Of a stretch of DNA of 64,000 bases, positions 32,571 to 43,915 are shown piece by piece. The notes beneath the pieces are model-generated. The model was not told the DNA's origin. It was given only the letters and a program-made list of their open reading frames with translations, and ran no database searches. Position numbers and translations under genes: made by a program. The DNA is from Antedon mediterranea (taxonomy: Eukaryota; Echinodermata; Crinoidea; Comatulida; Antedonidae). The DNA lies in the NCBI RefSeq assembly GCF_964355755.1, contig NC_092677.1, forward strand, positions 19,626,101-19,690,100. The letters are read 5' to 3'. Numbering within the stretch: the first letter of the stretch is position 1; each line of letters begins with the position of its first letter.

Positions 32571-33500
32571 TCGAAGGTTAACGAAGATCAGGAAGTGCAC
32601 GGGGAGAAGGCCAATTATGTGCTGCTGTGCTCATCGTTTAAGCAAAAGCAACAGGCCTGCCACCATGACTGTGGTATCGTAATTAAACAGATAAGGCACA
32701 TGGTCTCCAATGTTGTACTGCCACACACGGACGTTGCTAATGTTGTGCATTAACCACAAATGCGCCTTCTGCCAAACATTGTCACCCAAGCACTCAACCA
32801 CTTTTGGCAGCCCTCACAGATCGGGTTGTGACATCAGGTAACATCAGACCTTCATTTAATCCTAAAAATGATCTGAGAGCAAAAAATACCGCTCCTTAAT
32901 TTGTCTAGACATCGACAAAAAGTACATGAAAAGAAATTTTTCAAGACGGCAAATATAATAGAATTTTTCAATGATGAAAGAGGCACGGGTGAATTAGATA
33001 AACTTCTAATTATAGTAGCAACTATTACTACTGATCGTAGTAAAGATGTTGACAGAAATCCCTATACTGTACGTAACAGTGCCTATTTGTCATGTGTTTT
33101 TTCTCCTCCTAGGGAGCTTGAGAATATCGATAGTGTTGTGTGGGGTCGGTTTTAGTAACCTTTTATATTCAATTACAAAAATCTCACCAATAGGATGCTG
33201 CATGACTATAAGTATATCTTTGGTACTGTTTGGGATCCGTTTCGGTTTTTTTTTATATTGTCACCAAAATGTCGAAATGTCCCCAATAATGGGGATAGCT
33301 ATGCAAACAACAAGTATTAGTAAGTAACCAAGTTAAGGCTCTGTGTTTTTTCGCAAGGTGGTACATCAGACTTCTTGCCGTTTTTTACACACAATATCGG
33401 AATAATAATTTAAACTTCATACATAATATTGATATTTCCTACTGCCACTGTCAATATATCATGACCAAATAAAAAATCGACCTCCTTGAAATTTAAAGGG
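32571..33500. other. Unassigned, short coding-like traces
   Basis: Plus-strand frames 32565-32753 and 32901-33155 and a minus-strand stretch near 32650-32760 look protein-like in composition but match no family I recognise. May belong with the block at 33500-34750. Confidence 0.3.
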
Positions 33501-34750
33501 AAGCTATTGAGTGCTCTCTTGTTTCTTTAAATGAAGGTCTGTAACATGCAGCTTCTGACATTCTAGAGTCAATACAGTGCTCCTACAGAGGCAGTGGATA
33601 ATAATCGTTTTTTCTCCCTCGGCAATGCTCTCACTGCTGCCATAATGGCATATACTGTAGAACTGCCGGGGAAAGTGTATCCGGGTCTGAGAAGCAGCAG
33701 CAGGAGCAGGCATAGCGAGAGGAGCTTCAACGCGTACAAGTGCTTTACTTTGGTAAGGCGAAAACCCGAGACTGTACATCATTAATCGACTTGTACAACT
33801 GCTCCCTCTTGAAGCAGGACATTGAAGCCGTTTAGGAGCACAACACGTTAGTGGCTCTGACGGTAACCTTATTGGAAAACTCCTTGTCACCAGGAGGTTT
33901 GTGAGTATGATGCAGTAAGTGTGTGTCATTGAGGCCAGAACATATCTGTCCTCTGACAGGGCCTTCCACAGGCATATGGGCAACCTCCCACGTGCCTAGC
34001 CTTAGAAAAAGGCACCGGCCCCGCCAGCACATCACATGTACCTGTGATCACAATATTGCTGACCATGGCGGGCGGCGAGAACTTCAACGTTTGCGTCTTA
34101 GCTAGGAAGTCTTTCCTAAAAACTAGCCGAACGTGTAAGAACGGCTACAGTAGGACAACATTGATGTCCCAGTTGGGAACCAGGGCCTTTCGTTCTCTAA
34201 ACATGCCACGCAGCAAACTTGATATTGTGGTGGATGTTGAGACGCTCGAACCGTCTGAAATGTCGGTGTAATTCCACCTATGGCAAACCGATAGCCGGAT
34301 ACGGTGCGAACCTGACTCAAACCGGTAATGTAGGAAAGCGCATACCTGACCCAATTTCAGTCTTGGGGTTTATCAGTTATCGGGCACAAATTAAAATGAT
34401 GCTTCTAACGGACGACATTAAGCATCAGGGCCGGTAGTACCAACGAGACGATCAACTTGTCCCTGTGGTGGATGACAATTTGGTCAAGTACCGCACGAAC
34501 CTCGCAAGTAACCTGCAAGACTTCTCCCCATGCACTTCCTCTGATCTTTGTCGGAAAGATCATGTCATTGTCGTATACTGTACCAGTGACTACACTTGTA
34601 TTATTGATATAATACGGGAAGGCAGTACCAACTAGTACGATATGAGGGGAGGAATACTGAGGAACCTTCTTCCTCAGAAGAGCTTTCAGCACTGCAAGAT
34701 GTCTCCAGCTGTGCAGGGATCACCGTTATCCTGAGTTTTCCAAGGAGGAG
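33500..34750 (-). pseudogene. Unidentified GC-richer block with broken coding-like frames
   Basis: GC is visibly higher than in the flanks, and minus-strand frames chain together with shifts: 34405-34692 (95 codons), 34123-34320, 33832-34035 and 33504-33983. The composition is protein-like (strand-rich, V/T/P-rich), better on the minus than on the plus strand. I see no RT, integrase, transposase or host-gene motif. It could be a decayed gene, a domesticated or endogenous-virus-derived segment, or a large DNA element. No function assigned. Confidence 0.35.
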
Positions 34751-34979
34751 CAGTGTTCGATGCAGGCACGTGCGAAATGAGCGGCACCTCCATACAGTAG
34801 GCTGTGATTAATTCGTGCCTGTTAGGTCCTCTACCCCAGGCCCCTCACGCTCGAGCAACAAAACTCCTTACAGCGTGACCATCCGTCTAGACACTACTCC
34901 TGACGATGGGCGGACCCTCAGAAAGGCTATTGTCGGTTTATCCAGGTAAGCTAGGCTCGAAATAGACTCAAGAATATTT

Positions 34980-35370
34980 CGATTCATTCTGGGAACATCA
35001 TAATATATAGGCCTACCTTACAACACATACTGAGACTACATCATAACAAATAATATTAATATAATTAATACTAAATAATAAATAAACTAATAATACTACC
35101 TATCAATTAAACGAAAAGTGTTATAATTTATATTGAATTTTCCGTTTTATTTGTCTAGGCCTAGTGTAGGCCTATCCTTACTAATCCTGCCATTATAATA
35201 TTAACTAGGCCTATTAGCACTTTTTGCGTTCTATACTTTAATGGGGCCAAGTTGATCGATTAGTATTTGGCCGAGCTGACGTGAGGCTGAGTTGACTTGA
35301 GGCTGACTTGACTTGGGGCCGACTTGACTTTAGCCGAGACAGTTTAGGGCCGAGTTGACCTGCACGGTTA
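34980..35370 (+). repeat. Dispersed repeat D, copy 1
   Basis: Contains ATTCATTCTGGGAACATC, several TAGGCCTA palindromes, ATCAATTAAACGAAAAGTG, TTTGCGTTCTATACTTTAAT and then degenerate GGCCGAGTTGACTTG units ending GACCTGCAC. Copies at 54930-55170 (inverted) and 58936-59185. Confidence 0.8.
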
Positions 35371-36028
35371 TCAGACAATCGGGACCACAGACTATCGGGC
35401 ACATCAAGGATGAAAGACGATCAAGGGCCGAGAGGGGAGAAGTCAAGTTATATCACACTGTATAGAGCAAAAAGTAAATACATACGGGAATACATACAAT
35501 GCAACACAATAATAGCAATCAAAATCAATCACATTTATTCATAAATCGAGAGAAATTTTTAAAACCAGTACTGGCAGTAGTGTCAACAATAATTATTAAT
35601 TAGGGTATGATAAAATCAGAAAAATCTAATTAACCTTTTTAATTAAAATCTTAATTTACGCAAGAAAAGCACTTTGACACTAAGCACTAGGAATGAAATG
35701 TGGCACATTATTTTATATAACAACACAAAAGACTATCGATCGGACACAACGCTAAGACGATCTGGACCAACTGGCAGTGGTGGTAAGCAAGACGATCAGG
35801 GAATATTTGTTTGGTGTCAGTTAAAATCAGTGAGAGACTTTACTGAGCTTTTTTATACACTATATTGCACTGAAAGATATTATTACGATTATGTATGTAA
35901 TGTAACATTTTTTAAAAGCATAATGCATTGACGTGTCGCATTATGTCTCATGCTATTGAATTAGAATGAAACCATATTGTCTGTTGACAACGAGGACCAA
36001 CAACGACCTTGAGGGGTATCACAACAGG
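35371..36028. other. Unassigned
   Basis: AT-rich, with a locally GC-rich segment at 35380-35450. The 85-codon frame at 35674-35931 has no recognised similarity. Confidence 0.4.
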
Positions 36029-36312
36029 TGTCTCGAAAACAGAGACCTCGAAAACAGAGACCCGAGACCCAGGGTCTCTGTTTTCGAGAAAATCTCGAAA
36101 ACAGAGACCCCCACTAAAACGTCTCAATATTACGTAATATAGGGGGGTCTCTGTTTTCGAGAAAAACTCGAAAACAGAGACCCCCACTAAAACGTCTCAA
36201 TATTAAGTCAATATTACGTTATATAGGGGGTCTTTGTTTTAGAGAAAAACTCGAAAACAGAGACCCCCAATAAAACGTCTCATTATATTGGGGGTCTCTG
36301 TTTTTCGACATT
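36029..36312. repeat. Array of tandem hairpins with CTCGAAAACAGAGACCCCC ends
   Basis: After a partial unit at 36029-36095, three hairpin units follow head to tail. Each runs CTCGAAAACAGAGACCCCC, TAAAACGTCTCAATATTA, TATAGGGGGTCTCTGTTTT. Each unit folds on itself and adjacent units are also inverted relative to each other. Looks like concatenated MITE-like termini. No target-site duplication found. Confidence 0.85.
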
Positions 36313-36841
36313 TCCCAAGACCCCCTAATATAATCCCTGTTTATTAAGAGTGTTGCAAATACCCACCAAGCTTGGTCATAAATTATTAACACCCAACTTT
36401 TATCACAAAAACCGTGAATTTATGTTTATTTATTTATCAATTTATTTATTTTTTTAAAATTCATTTCTTTTTTAAGGCTCGCCTTACACTTCGATCTTTA
36501 ATTAGAGCTTACAGTGTACAGTAGCGTTCCATAGAAATCGCCGGAAGTTCGATTTACAGGAAGCGCGACCGAAATGAAACGCGACCGAGATGATCCGATA
36601 CCGGCGCGGATAGACTAGCCTAGGCCTACTAGCCTACTAGGCTAGCTGGCTACTGGCGGTGGACGATGTCAGAAAGGTTAACCTAGCTAGCCTAGGCCTA
36701 CCTCTACGGCCACAAATCCTAGCTAATATAAGCCTATTATTCATTACTAGTACAGTAGTATGGGATTGTACATTTTATTCTTGGCATTACATTACAAAGC
36801 TATATTTTTCGTTAATTTTTACCTCGTAAACACAGTCATCG
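36313..36841. other. Unassigned; ATTT-rich tract and TAGGCCTA cluster
   Basis: 36420-36470 is ATTT-rich. 36520-36620 is GC-richer with CGACCGAAATGAAACGCGAC-like repeats, and 36618-36700 holds overlapping CCTAGGCCTA palindromes. No gene. Confidence 0.5.
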
Positions 36842-37800
36842 TGGGTTTTTTCCCCCACTTCCGCCATTTCAAATGTAAAAAAAAAACGCTTGAATTGTGT
36901 CAAAAGCTAACAATAAGCAGCCGGCCAACCACCAATCAATAAGCTTACACTTTTATTTTTCCAGCCAACAATAACTATGAAACGCCGTTTGTGTATTTTT
37001 TACATTTTCAGTGTTACTTTATGGTATTAGAAATTAAATATTTTGTGAGAAAAGCGGATTGTTCCTGGGAATCACTTGGTGGTATTATACTAATTAAGGT
37101 ACCTTTTAGTCGTTCAGTATAAGTAAGAGTAGGACCACTGGTCCCGTTTACTCAGCCCCCATCTTTTAAATTTTAGTGTAATTCACTTACGATTTTTAAT
37201 ATGTTTTTCAGTGTTACTTATGGCTTTTATGGTATTAGAAATTAAATATTTTGTGAGAAAATGGCGGATTGTTCCTGGGAGTCACTTTGTGGGATTATAT
37301 TAGGGTACCTCCTTAGTCGTCCAGAAGTTAGAGTGGGACAGACCAGTGGTCTCGTTTACTCAGCCCTCATCTTTAAAATTTGAGTGTAAGTAACTGGAAG
37401 GATACCTAGTATAATCCCACCAAATTTTACTATATATTAAAAATCGTAAGTGAATTACACTTAAATTTTAAAGATGAGGGCTGAGTAAAAGAGACCAGTG
37501 GTCCTACTCTAACTTATACTGGACAACTAAGAAGGTATCCTGGTATAATCCCACCAAGTGATTCCCAGGAACAATCCGCCGTTTTCTCACAAAACATTTA
37601 ATTTCTAATACCATAAAGCCATAAGTAACACTGAAAATGTAAAAAATACACAAACGGCGTTTCATAGTTATTGTTGGCTGGAAAAAAATAAAAGTGGGGT
37701 TATTGTTGGCTGTATTGTTCGGCCAGCTTGACACAAGCACAAAAAAAAACAAAAACATGTAACAGCGCCACCACAAAATCAGTTTTGGCGATGCTTTTTT
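36842..37800. mobile_element. Second foldback: three copies of a 230-bp unit
   Basis: Left arm (36842-37200) is repeated in inverted form at 37430-37800. A third, direct partial copy lies between (37206-37400). Diagnostic blocks: AACGCCGTTTGTGTATTTTT, TGTTCCTGGGAATCACTTGG, AGGACCACTGGTCCCGTTTA. The outer parts (GCCATTTCAAATG; GGCCGGCCAACC) are more diverged. No coding capacity or duplication found. Confidence 0.8.
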
Positions 37801-37844
37801 TGTGATGTCGAATTCTTCATGCTTGTCGTCATTTTCTTAATACT

Positions 37845-37975
37845 GTGGTTATATACTTTGCATGGGCAAGTATGATAAAAGCGCACTCTGATAAAATAGA
37901 AACAATATTGTATAAAGAATCAAATTGTATATACAATACTGTAACGGCCATTGATTGTGTTGTCCACATACATAA
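37845..37975 (+). repeat. Dispersed repeat E, copy 1
   Basis: Shares GGTTATATACTTTGCATGGG, AAGTATGATAAAAGCGCACT and TAACGGCCATTGATT with 50885-51030, and the last block with 51925-51990. Confidence 0.75.
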
Positions 37976-38108
37976 TTATGTACTGGATATGGAACTTTAG
38001 ACTTTACTTTTGACTGTTCAGACTTTACAAAAATAAAAGACTTCAGACTTTACGCTAAAGAAAAATTGTGCTGTGTGAATTAGAATAAGATGATGCACGC
38101 AAACACAG

Positions 38109-38160
38109 CAGGAAGCGGTTGTTTATTCATAAAAGCCCAATAAACAACTGCTTCCTGTTC
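38109..38160. repeat. 52-bp hairpin
   Basis: Arms CAGGAAGCGGTTGTTTATT and AATAAACAACTGCTTCCTG, 19 bp with one mismatch. Similar CAG...CTG tips to the micro-hairpins but different sequence and no flanking duplication. Confidence 0.8.
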
Positions 38161-38824
38161 ATTGGTAGCATGATTTTGTGTCTTTCCTGCTTTGTACATT
38201 ATTACCTGATGAGTGTGGCCAGCTTTGCTGGTCATATGAAACAATTTTGTAGTAATAACGCACCATGAAGTAACCAAGTTTACAGTTTTTATTTTATTGT
38301 ATTAAGCTCTCTACCCATGCACTTTCTCCAGCGGATCTCATTCATTTATAATTCATTTAATTTATTCAATATATCGTAATCGCAGCACAAGGCGGAATTA
38401 AAACTAATATTAACATGATAATGTACACATCAAACGGACAAAAAATCTAAAAATTTACAAATATAAAAATATAAAGGTACAACATTTAAGAATCGATAAA
38501 AAATATGCAAAATTGAAAATTGACAAAAAGCAGTACACAAACACGCGAGGAGAAATTGCACATGACGACCAATAAAACAAGAATCTTACGAGAAAGGGTA
38601 TAGCTTTTAGCATATCTTTCGGTTCGAGCACGTACGGGGGATGAGAAATTCGTTGGATTTTCTAAGGAGCATATTGTGAATATAGCTCCATGCTGTGAAC
38701 GAGAACAGACACATCAATGTGCAATATTATTTATATAATTTAATTCTTCTCGTATCAAGCGTCTGAAGATTAGTACTTTTAAGTGCGTTAAGAATTTTTA
38801 TTTCATGCACAAAATCCAGCAAAT
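38161..38824. other. Unassigned
   Basis: AT-rich; the right part (38590-38820) is probably LINE-C 3' sequence, as it is contiguous with its coding end. No other feature. Confidence 0.4.
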
Positions 38825-39156
38825 TACCATCTATATATATCTAAGTTTGGAGGATCGGGAAGGTGTTTTTTAAAACAAACTTTACATTTTGATGGATTGA
38901 GTTTGAGAAAGTTGTGACTAGCCCAGTTATCTAGATCACAAACGTCAGAATCAACAAAAGTGGGACAAGAGAGCGTTACCCATTCAGAGAGTTTGGAATG
39001 GTAACAAACTCTTTGGCGTCTGTTGGTTAAAAAGTCAACTACCCAATATTTCATTTCAAACACCAAGATCAAAAAGCTTTTGGATTGCAAGCGTAATATT
39101 GACGGAATCAAAAGCCTTGGTGAAGTCAGTCGCAACTAACGTACCGACTGTGTTTG

Positions 39157-39189
39157 GTTTGTCCAGGGAGTACAACTCCCTGGTTTGTC
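39157..39189. mobile_element. Micro-hairpin insertion, copy 2 (19 bp plus 7-bp duplications)
   Basis: CAGGGAGTACAACTCCCTG (39164-39182) flanked by GTTTGTC at 39157-39163 and 39183-39189. On the minus strand it interrupts LINE-C RT just before motif A. Deleting the hairpin plus one GTTTGTC (26 bp) restores GSDKPNTVGTLVATDFTKAF. Confidence 0.92.
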
Positions 39190-39278
39190 AGAGCCTTTAT
39201 AAAGAGTATCCAACATCTCAACCAGACAATGCGTTGTTGAGGATCCCTTAATTCCACCAATTTGATGATGATCAATTC

Positions 39279-39298
39279 GGGGGGGGGGGGGGGGGGGG
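39279..39298 (+). repeat. 20-base G homopolymer in LINE-C RT
   Basis: An uninterrupted run of 20 G. On the minus strand it encodes a proline run inside an otherwise conserved RT segment (WVCND...RIDHHQIGG),so it has expanded within the dead LINE. Confidence 0.9.
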
Positions 39299-40129
39299 TC
39301 GTTACAGACCCATTTACAAACAAACTCCTCACAGAAATTTGCTAGAATCGACGTGAGGGATATAGGGCGAAGATTTGAAACAGCAGCAGATTTAGATTTG
39401 GGGATAGGGGTAATATTGGCGTCTTTCCACATTGGAGGATGTAGGGTTGGAAGGTTAAGGCTGGTAGCTTATGTCGTTCAATCGGGCGGCTATTATGTGA
39501 GATTGAGGCAAAACTCTGATTGATTGCCTTAGCCATTTCAAAGTGGTCACTTTGGGGGCTCTCCGGGAACTAAAATGTTGGAATGGGATTGTAATTTATT
39601 GCTCATAATTTGGATTCCGTTTATACCAATTGGAAGGATCATTCTTTTTTAAATTTGAAAGGCGGTTTTGATAAAAGGATTTTTTTGCTGATTTGATAGA
39701 GAAAATGATTTTGTTCTAAGGAAGCGCCACAGGTACGTTTTATTTTGGAAAAAGGCTACTTGGCGCTTTTTAATGAGAATCGTAATTTCTGGGGTCATCC
39801 AAGGTTTGTCATTAATATGCATTTTAGAGGTTTTTAGTGAAAAGTGAGTGTTAATAGCGCTATTGACTGTACAATAACTGTAAAATAAATCGGCCTTAGC
39901 TTGGAGTGACTTAGCTTCAAGGACTTCAACCCAAGATTGGCCAGTTATCCACCTACCAAATTCAAACAAACATACGATGCTTAGGCATAGGTCTAAAAAT
40001 ACTTTTTCTAATACTACCATTTATCTATGGTCACTATTGCCCATTGGTGCACCAACAGCAATAAAGGTTATTAATGTTAGTAACAATAATGTCTAAAATA
40101 GCAAGTTCACGTGTAGGTGAGGTAGGTGT

Positions 40130-41777
40130 GGGTAAAAATAACACTGTCACGCAAAAAGTTTCTAATTGTTGGTGTCTATTACAGACCACCCTCTGCGGCA
40201 AGAGACTCAATTGAATTACTTTCACAATCGATTTACAATGTGCAATATGAATTTCAAAGTTTTAATTATGATATTTTATTGATGGGTGATTTTAATTTAC
40301 CAGAAGTTAATTGGTCTAATAATATTAATAATGATTTAATTTGTAATGCACCTGTAAATACAAATGGCAAATTATTTATTGACAACATTTTTAATGGCAA
40401 TAATTTAAATCAATATGTTAATTTTCCGACATGTGCTGATCACACTCTTGATCTAGTTTTGTGCAATAAGACATGCAGTGATGTTTCACCTGGCCAGGAT
40501 ATTTTTGATATAGATCACTTTGCAATAAATTTTAGTTATCCAATTAATTTTCTTTCTTCACAATGTAATTATGACTCTCGTCCCCTCTACAATTTAAAAA
40601 AAATGAATAAAGTTGATTTCATACGCTTACTCACATCCCATGGGATATTCATGATTTAACCGATGATGTTAACAATGCTACAAAATTATTTTATGATCTT
40701 GTATTAGCTACTGTTCATGATTTTGTACTTATTTTTAAACCCAAAAGAAAATTACCTCCTTGGTTTGACAATGAATTGTACTTAAGCTTAAAGAGTCTTA
40801 TTTTAAAGATAAGAAAAGAAATGGTAATCGGTTGAACATTGAACATTTTCGTTTTGCAAGATCTAATTTTGAAAGTTATGTGATTTTAAATATTGTAATT
40901 ATGTTGATTCTTTATGTCGTGTTGTAAATAATCCCAAGCGATTTTGGTCATGGCTCAGATCTTCCCGTGAGTCTTCAAGAATTCCTTCTGAGCTTCATTT
41001 TAGTGGTCAATCTGCACATTTACCAAAAGACAAAGCCAATTTATTTAATTGGTTTTTTTTTTCATTCTGTTTACAGCTGTAACGACGGAGTTCAAGACCA
41101 TCCGAATTTCCCTGAATCCATTGACAGTTTTAATTTTGTAAATATTGAACAAAATCAAATTCAGAAGCTTTTGAGTGAAATTAACGTACATAAAGCCTCG
41201 GGTTGTGATGGCATCAGCAATGTTATGTTATCTATGGCTTCTCAGAAATTATTTGAAAGATCTCTTAATAAAATGTGTTACCCAGACATTTGGAAGAAAG
41301 CCAGTGGCTGTCCCATCCATAAGTGGGGCTCCAAGTCTGATGTTAAAAATTACAGACCTATTTCGATAATACCTTCGTTGTCCAAGATTTTTGAAAGAAT
41401 TATCCATGATCAAATCTTTAGCCATGTCTGTTCAGTTATTACTGACAAACAACATGGATTTTTTCCAGTCAGGTCAAAAAATCAAAAAACCCATTCAATT
41501 TGATTTCAAGATTAATAATATTGTTCTTGAAAAAGTTTCTGTTCATAAGGATTTAGGCGTTATGATTGATTCTTCTTTAAATTTTTGTAAACATGTTTAA
41601 GAGTAACAGACTCCTTGGATTCATTTGGAGACATTGCAGACATATCAATGATAGTAAGGCATTGATTCTTATGTATAAATGTTTAGTTCGGTCTAATCTT
41701 GAGTTTTGCTCTGTTATTTTTAATTCAATTTCCTCTTCTCAGTCTATTAGGTTACAACGTGTTCAAAAAATGGAATG
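40130..41777 (+). pseudogene. LINE-A: endonuclease to RT, core deleted (5' part of insertion)
   Basis: Plus strand: KFLIVGVYYRPPSAARDSIE, DILLMGDFNLPEVNW (endonuclease GDFN motif) and HTLDLVLCN; then after shifts SEINVHKASGCDGISNVMLS, DVKNYRPISIIPSLSKIFER, SVITDKQHGFFP (RT motifs 1-3). It then jumps to IQFDFKINNIVLEKVSVHKD, LGVMIDSS (post-YADD), so RT motifs A-C are deleted. Continues RLLGFIWRHCRHINDSKALI and IRLQRVQK, where LINE-B is inserted. The 5' boundary is marked by AGGTGT (40124-40129), repeated at 48197-48202. Confidence 0.88.
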
Positions 41778-42197
41778 ATGAACAAATTTTCAAATTTCTT
41801 GGTGATATTAATGAAAATGTTGATAAAAAGGATATTGATGAAGCCCTAATTAACCTTTACAGAACTTTAGAATATGTTTACATAAATACAAAAAAACAAA
41901 CACAAATACAAAAAAAATGCACAAAATTGCCCAAGAATACATGGTTTGATCGTCAATGCATAAAAAAGAAAATTATTATTCGTAGCATTCTTAATAAATA
42001 TTGAAAATACAAAACTAACACCCTATTAAAGAAATATCTGTTAAAGAAAAGGAGTTATAAAAAATTAATAAAATTTAAAAAAAAATAAACATAAAAATTC
42101 ATCACAACAAAAATTAATCAGGTTAATAACATAAACAGTACAACATTTTGGAAAAACCTTAAAACCAAACGACAACAAAACGCGACAAACATTACAC
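41778..42197 (+). pseudogene. LINE-B, pre-RT part left of the TTAA element
   Basis: Reads FKFLGDINENVDKKDIDEAL, then NTWFDRQCIKKKIIIRSILN and INSTTFWKNLKTKRQQNATN, ending ITL at the TTAA insertion site. The W-F-D..C......R pattern and FW..LK are the usual pre-RT region. 5'-truncated, inserted in LINE-A after RVQK. Confidence 0.85.
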
Positions 42198-43303
42198 TTA
42201 AAGGGGGGTTCCGGGTTTAAAATGAATAGTAAAAAATGTAAAATATATTTGTTTGTCTCTTGAACGGTAAAAGTTTCAATTTATATAAGCGTCCAGTGAA
42301 GCAGAACGAAGGCTGTGAAATGAGGCCAGATTACAAGTGCAGCTACGGCAAAATCACACTGTGGTTACAGAATACGAAATTCGTGAAATGGTCAATCTTC
42401 CGACGACTCGTTATCATTAACCATATCAATTACTTTTGTAAAATTATACTTATCTTATGTAATTTTAGTCGGTCTTCCCATTTATAAAATCAATTTTCTA
42501 TGAAAATCCATCAAAACAGTGAAAAATTAGATAAGTTTGCACTTTACGTTTGCCGATTTTCGCACTGACTTAGGGAAAGCCTTCAAAATCAATGAAGCGT
42601 AACGTATACAATCCTGCACCACCTGCTGAGCGAGGAGAGCGAGACGACGATACACGTGCTCTCTCTGCCCATGCCTGGCATCGTCACGTGATAAGCAGAT
42701 ACAGTATACAATACCAAACTGGTCGGGTCGAGTATATCACAACATGAACGATGTACAGTATTTGATTGAAGGTCGACTCAACCTACCGGAATGGTATAGA
42801 TAATATAGCTCGAATGAGAGAGTTGGAATATTTGTAAACATAAGTACAGTATTGCTAATTTTAACAAGTGTAGCCTATAGTAAAAGGCCTGGTAGTATCA
42901 ATTCGCATAGGGTCTACTACACTAGCTAGCTCAATTTTTAACTGGGCCGGATCGGCTAGGCTAGGCTAGCTAGGTCTCCTTCCTACTACCGGTCTACTTG
43001 CTTGATGCAGTATCCGCTTTTTTGGAGAGTAAACTAACTAGGCCTACTTATTAGACGTGCGGACGGCGATCGGACCTTGTTTTGCCTCAATATTTACAGC
43101 CGATTTTTGTAGAACGTTTTAGGTTTAGGCCTAGATTGTTTAGGAGTTTGGTTTTGATAGGATGGGTTTGGAATCCACTGAGTTTTGTTATTTATGGGCC
43201 AATCCTGGGGCGGATCCAGACATTTTTGAGAGGGGGGGTCCGGCGATAAAAAGGGCACATCAGATATTGAGTATTTGAGCCACAGCCCCCCCATGGTGGG
43301 GGT

Positions 43304-43425
43304 TGTGGCGAAGCGAATTTTGTTACAGAACACACTTAGATGGCCGGAAATGGCACTCTCGCACGCAAAATCCATGATAAATGGCACCTTTCTAGTTCGC
43401 CGGAAATGACACTTTATTAGCAGGG
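43304..43425 (+). repeat. Dispersed repeat F, copy 1
   Basis: Shares GTGGCGAAGCGAA, AGATGGCCGGAAATGGCACT, CTCGCAC and AATTCATGATAAATGGCACC-like blocks with 56076-56200; a partial copy is at about 55240-55275. Minus-strand frames in both copies give similar short peptides, but this follows from the DNA repeat. Confidence 0.8.
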
Positions 43426-43789
43426 ATAACGATGCAAAATTAAAAGTTGTTATTTTTCAACCAATTTAAACATTATCTGTTGGTATTTTGTTTCAATATT
43501 CCAATAAAGAAAGAATTACGAAAATCTGACTTGTTGTAGTTTTCGAAATATAGGGTCTAAAACATTGCCGAAAATGATCGTTTTTAGCCACGAACGTTGT
43601 AAATAAATTGCGCCATTTTTCGCTAAAATAATTACATATAATTACGTTTTATAGTAATTTCTTTTATATATCAACATTGGAAATATCAATAAAATATGTT
43701 ATTAAATGTTTATAAAATATATAGAGTTGTTTATTTTACGGAATTCGTACAAATTCATTGCTCTAAATTTGTGTCGTACCGTTCAGTAC

Positions 43790-43915
43790 AGAGAGATCAC
43801 GTGACTTCTTGGCACACGCGAGAGAGAGAAAACATTCCGCTGTGGGTGATTCGCGTCCACCAATCAAATAGCCAGAATCCAAAATCATTCAACCGTGAGT
43901 TCTGCCGAACGCGGG
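43790..43915 (+). repeat. Dispersed repeat B, copy 2
   Basis: Collinear with 24625-24745 (GATCACGTGACTTCTTGGCA, GTGATTCGCGTCCACCAATC, CAGAATCCAAAATCATTCAA). Carries CACGTGAC and two CCAATCA/GATTGG motifs within 130 bp. Confidence 0.7.

Larger units (their letters stand above)
38825..40129 (-). pseudogene. LINE-C: endonuclease end, pre-RT and RT (interrupted)
   Basis: Minus strand, from 40129: SPTRELAILDIIVTNINNLY, FGRWITGQSWVEVLEAKSLQ, MHINDKPWMTPEITILIKKR, NITPIPKSKSAAVSNLRPIS, IKGSSTTHCLVEMLDTLYKG and (after removal of the hairpin insertion) SDKPNTVGTLVATDFTKAFD, then FLTNRRQRVCY and LDNWASHNFLKLNPSKC. Motif B and YADD are missing between the last two. The 5' half lies at 48197-49160 beyond the LINE-A insertion. 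This is the oldest layer of the nest. Confidence 0.88.

Noticed and set aside
36500-36600. Possible missing first exon of the CDYL-like gene (minus strand, ATGGAACGC then GTAAGC)
   Set aside because: It would end in phase 2, whereas the chromodomain exon needs phase 0, and it encodes no expected chromodomain start.
38109-38160. Another micro-hairpin insertion
   Set aside because: CAG...CTG tips, but the sequence differs after CAGG, the arms have a mismatch, and there is no flanking duplication.
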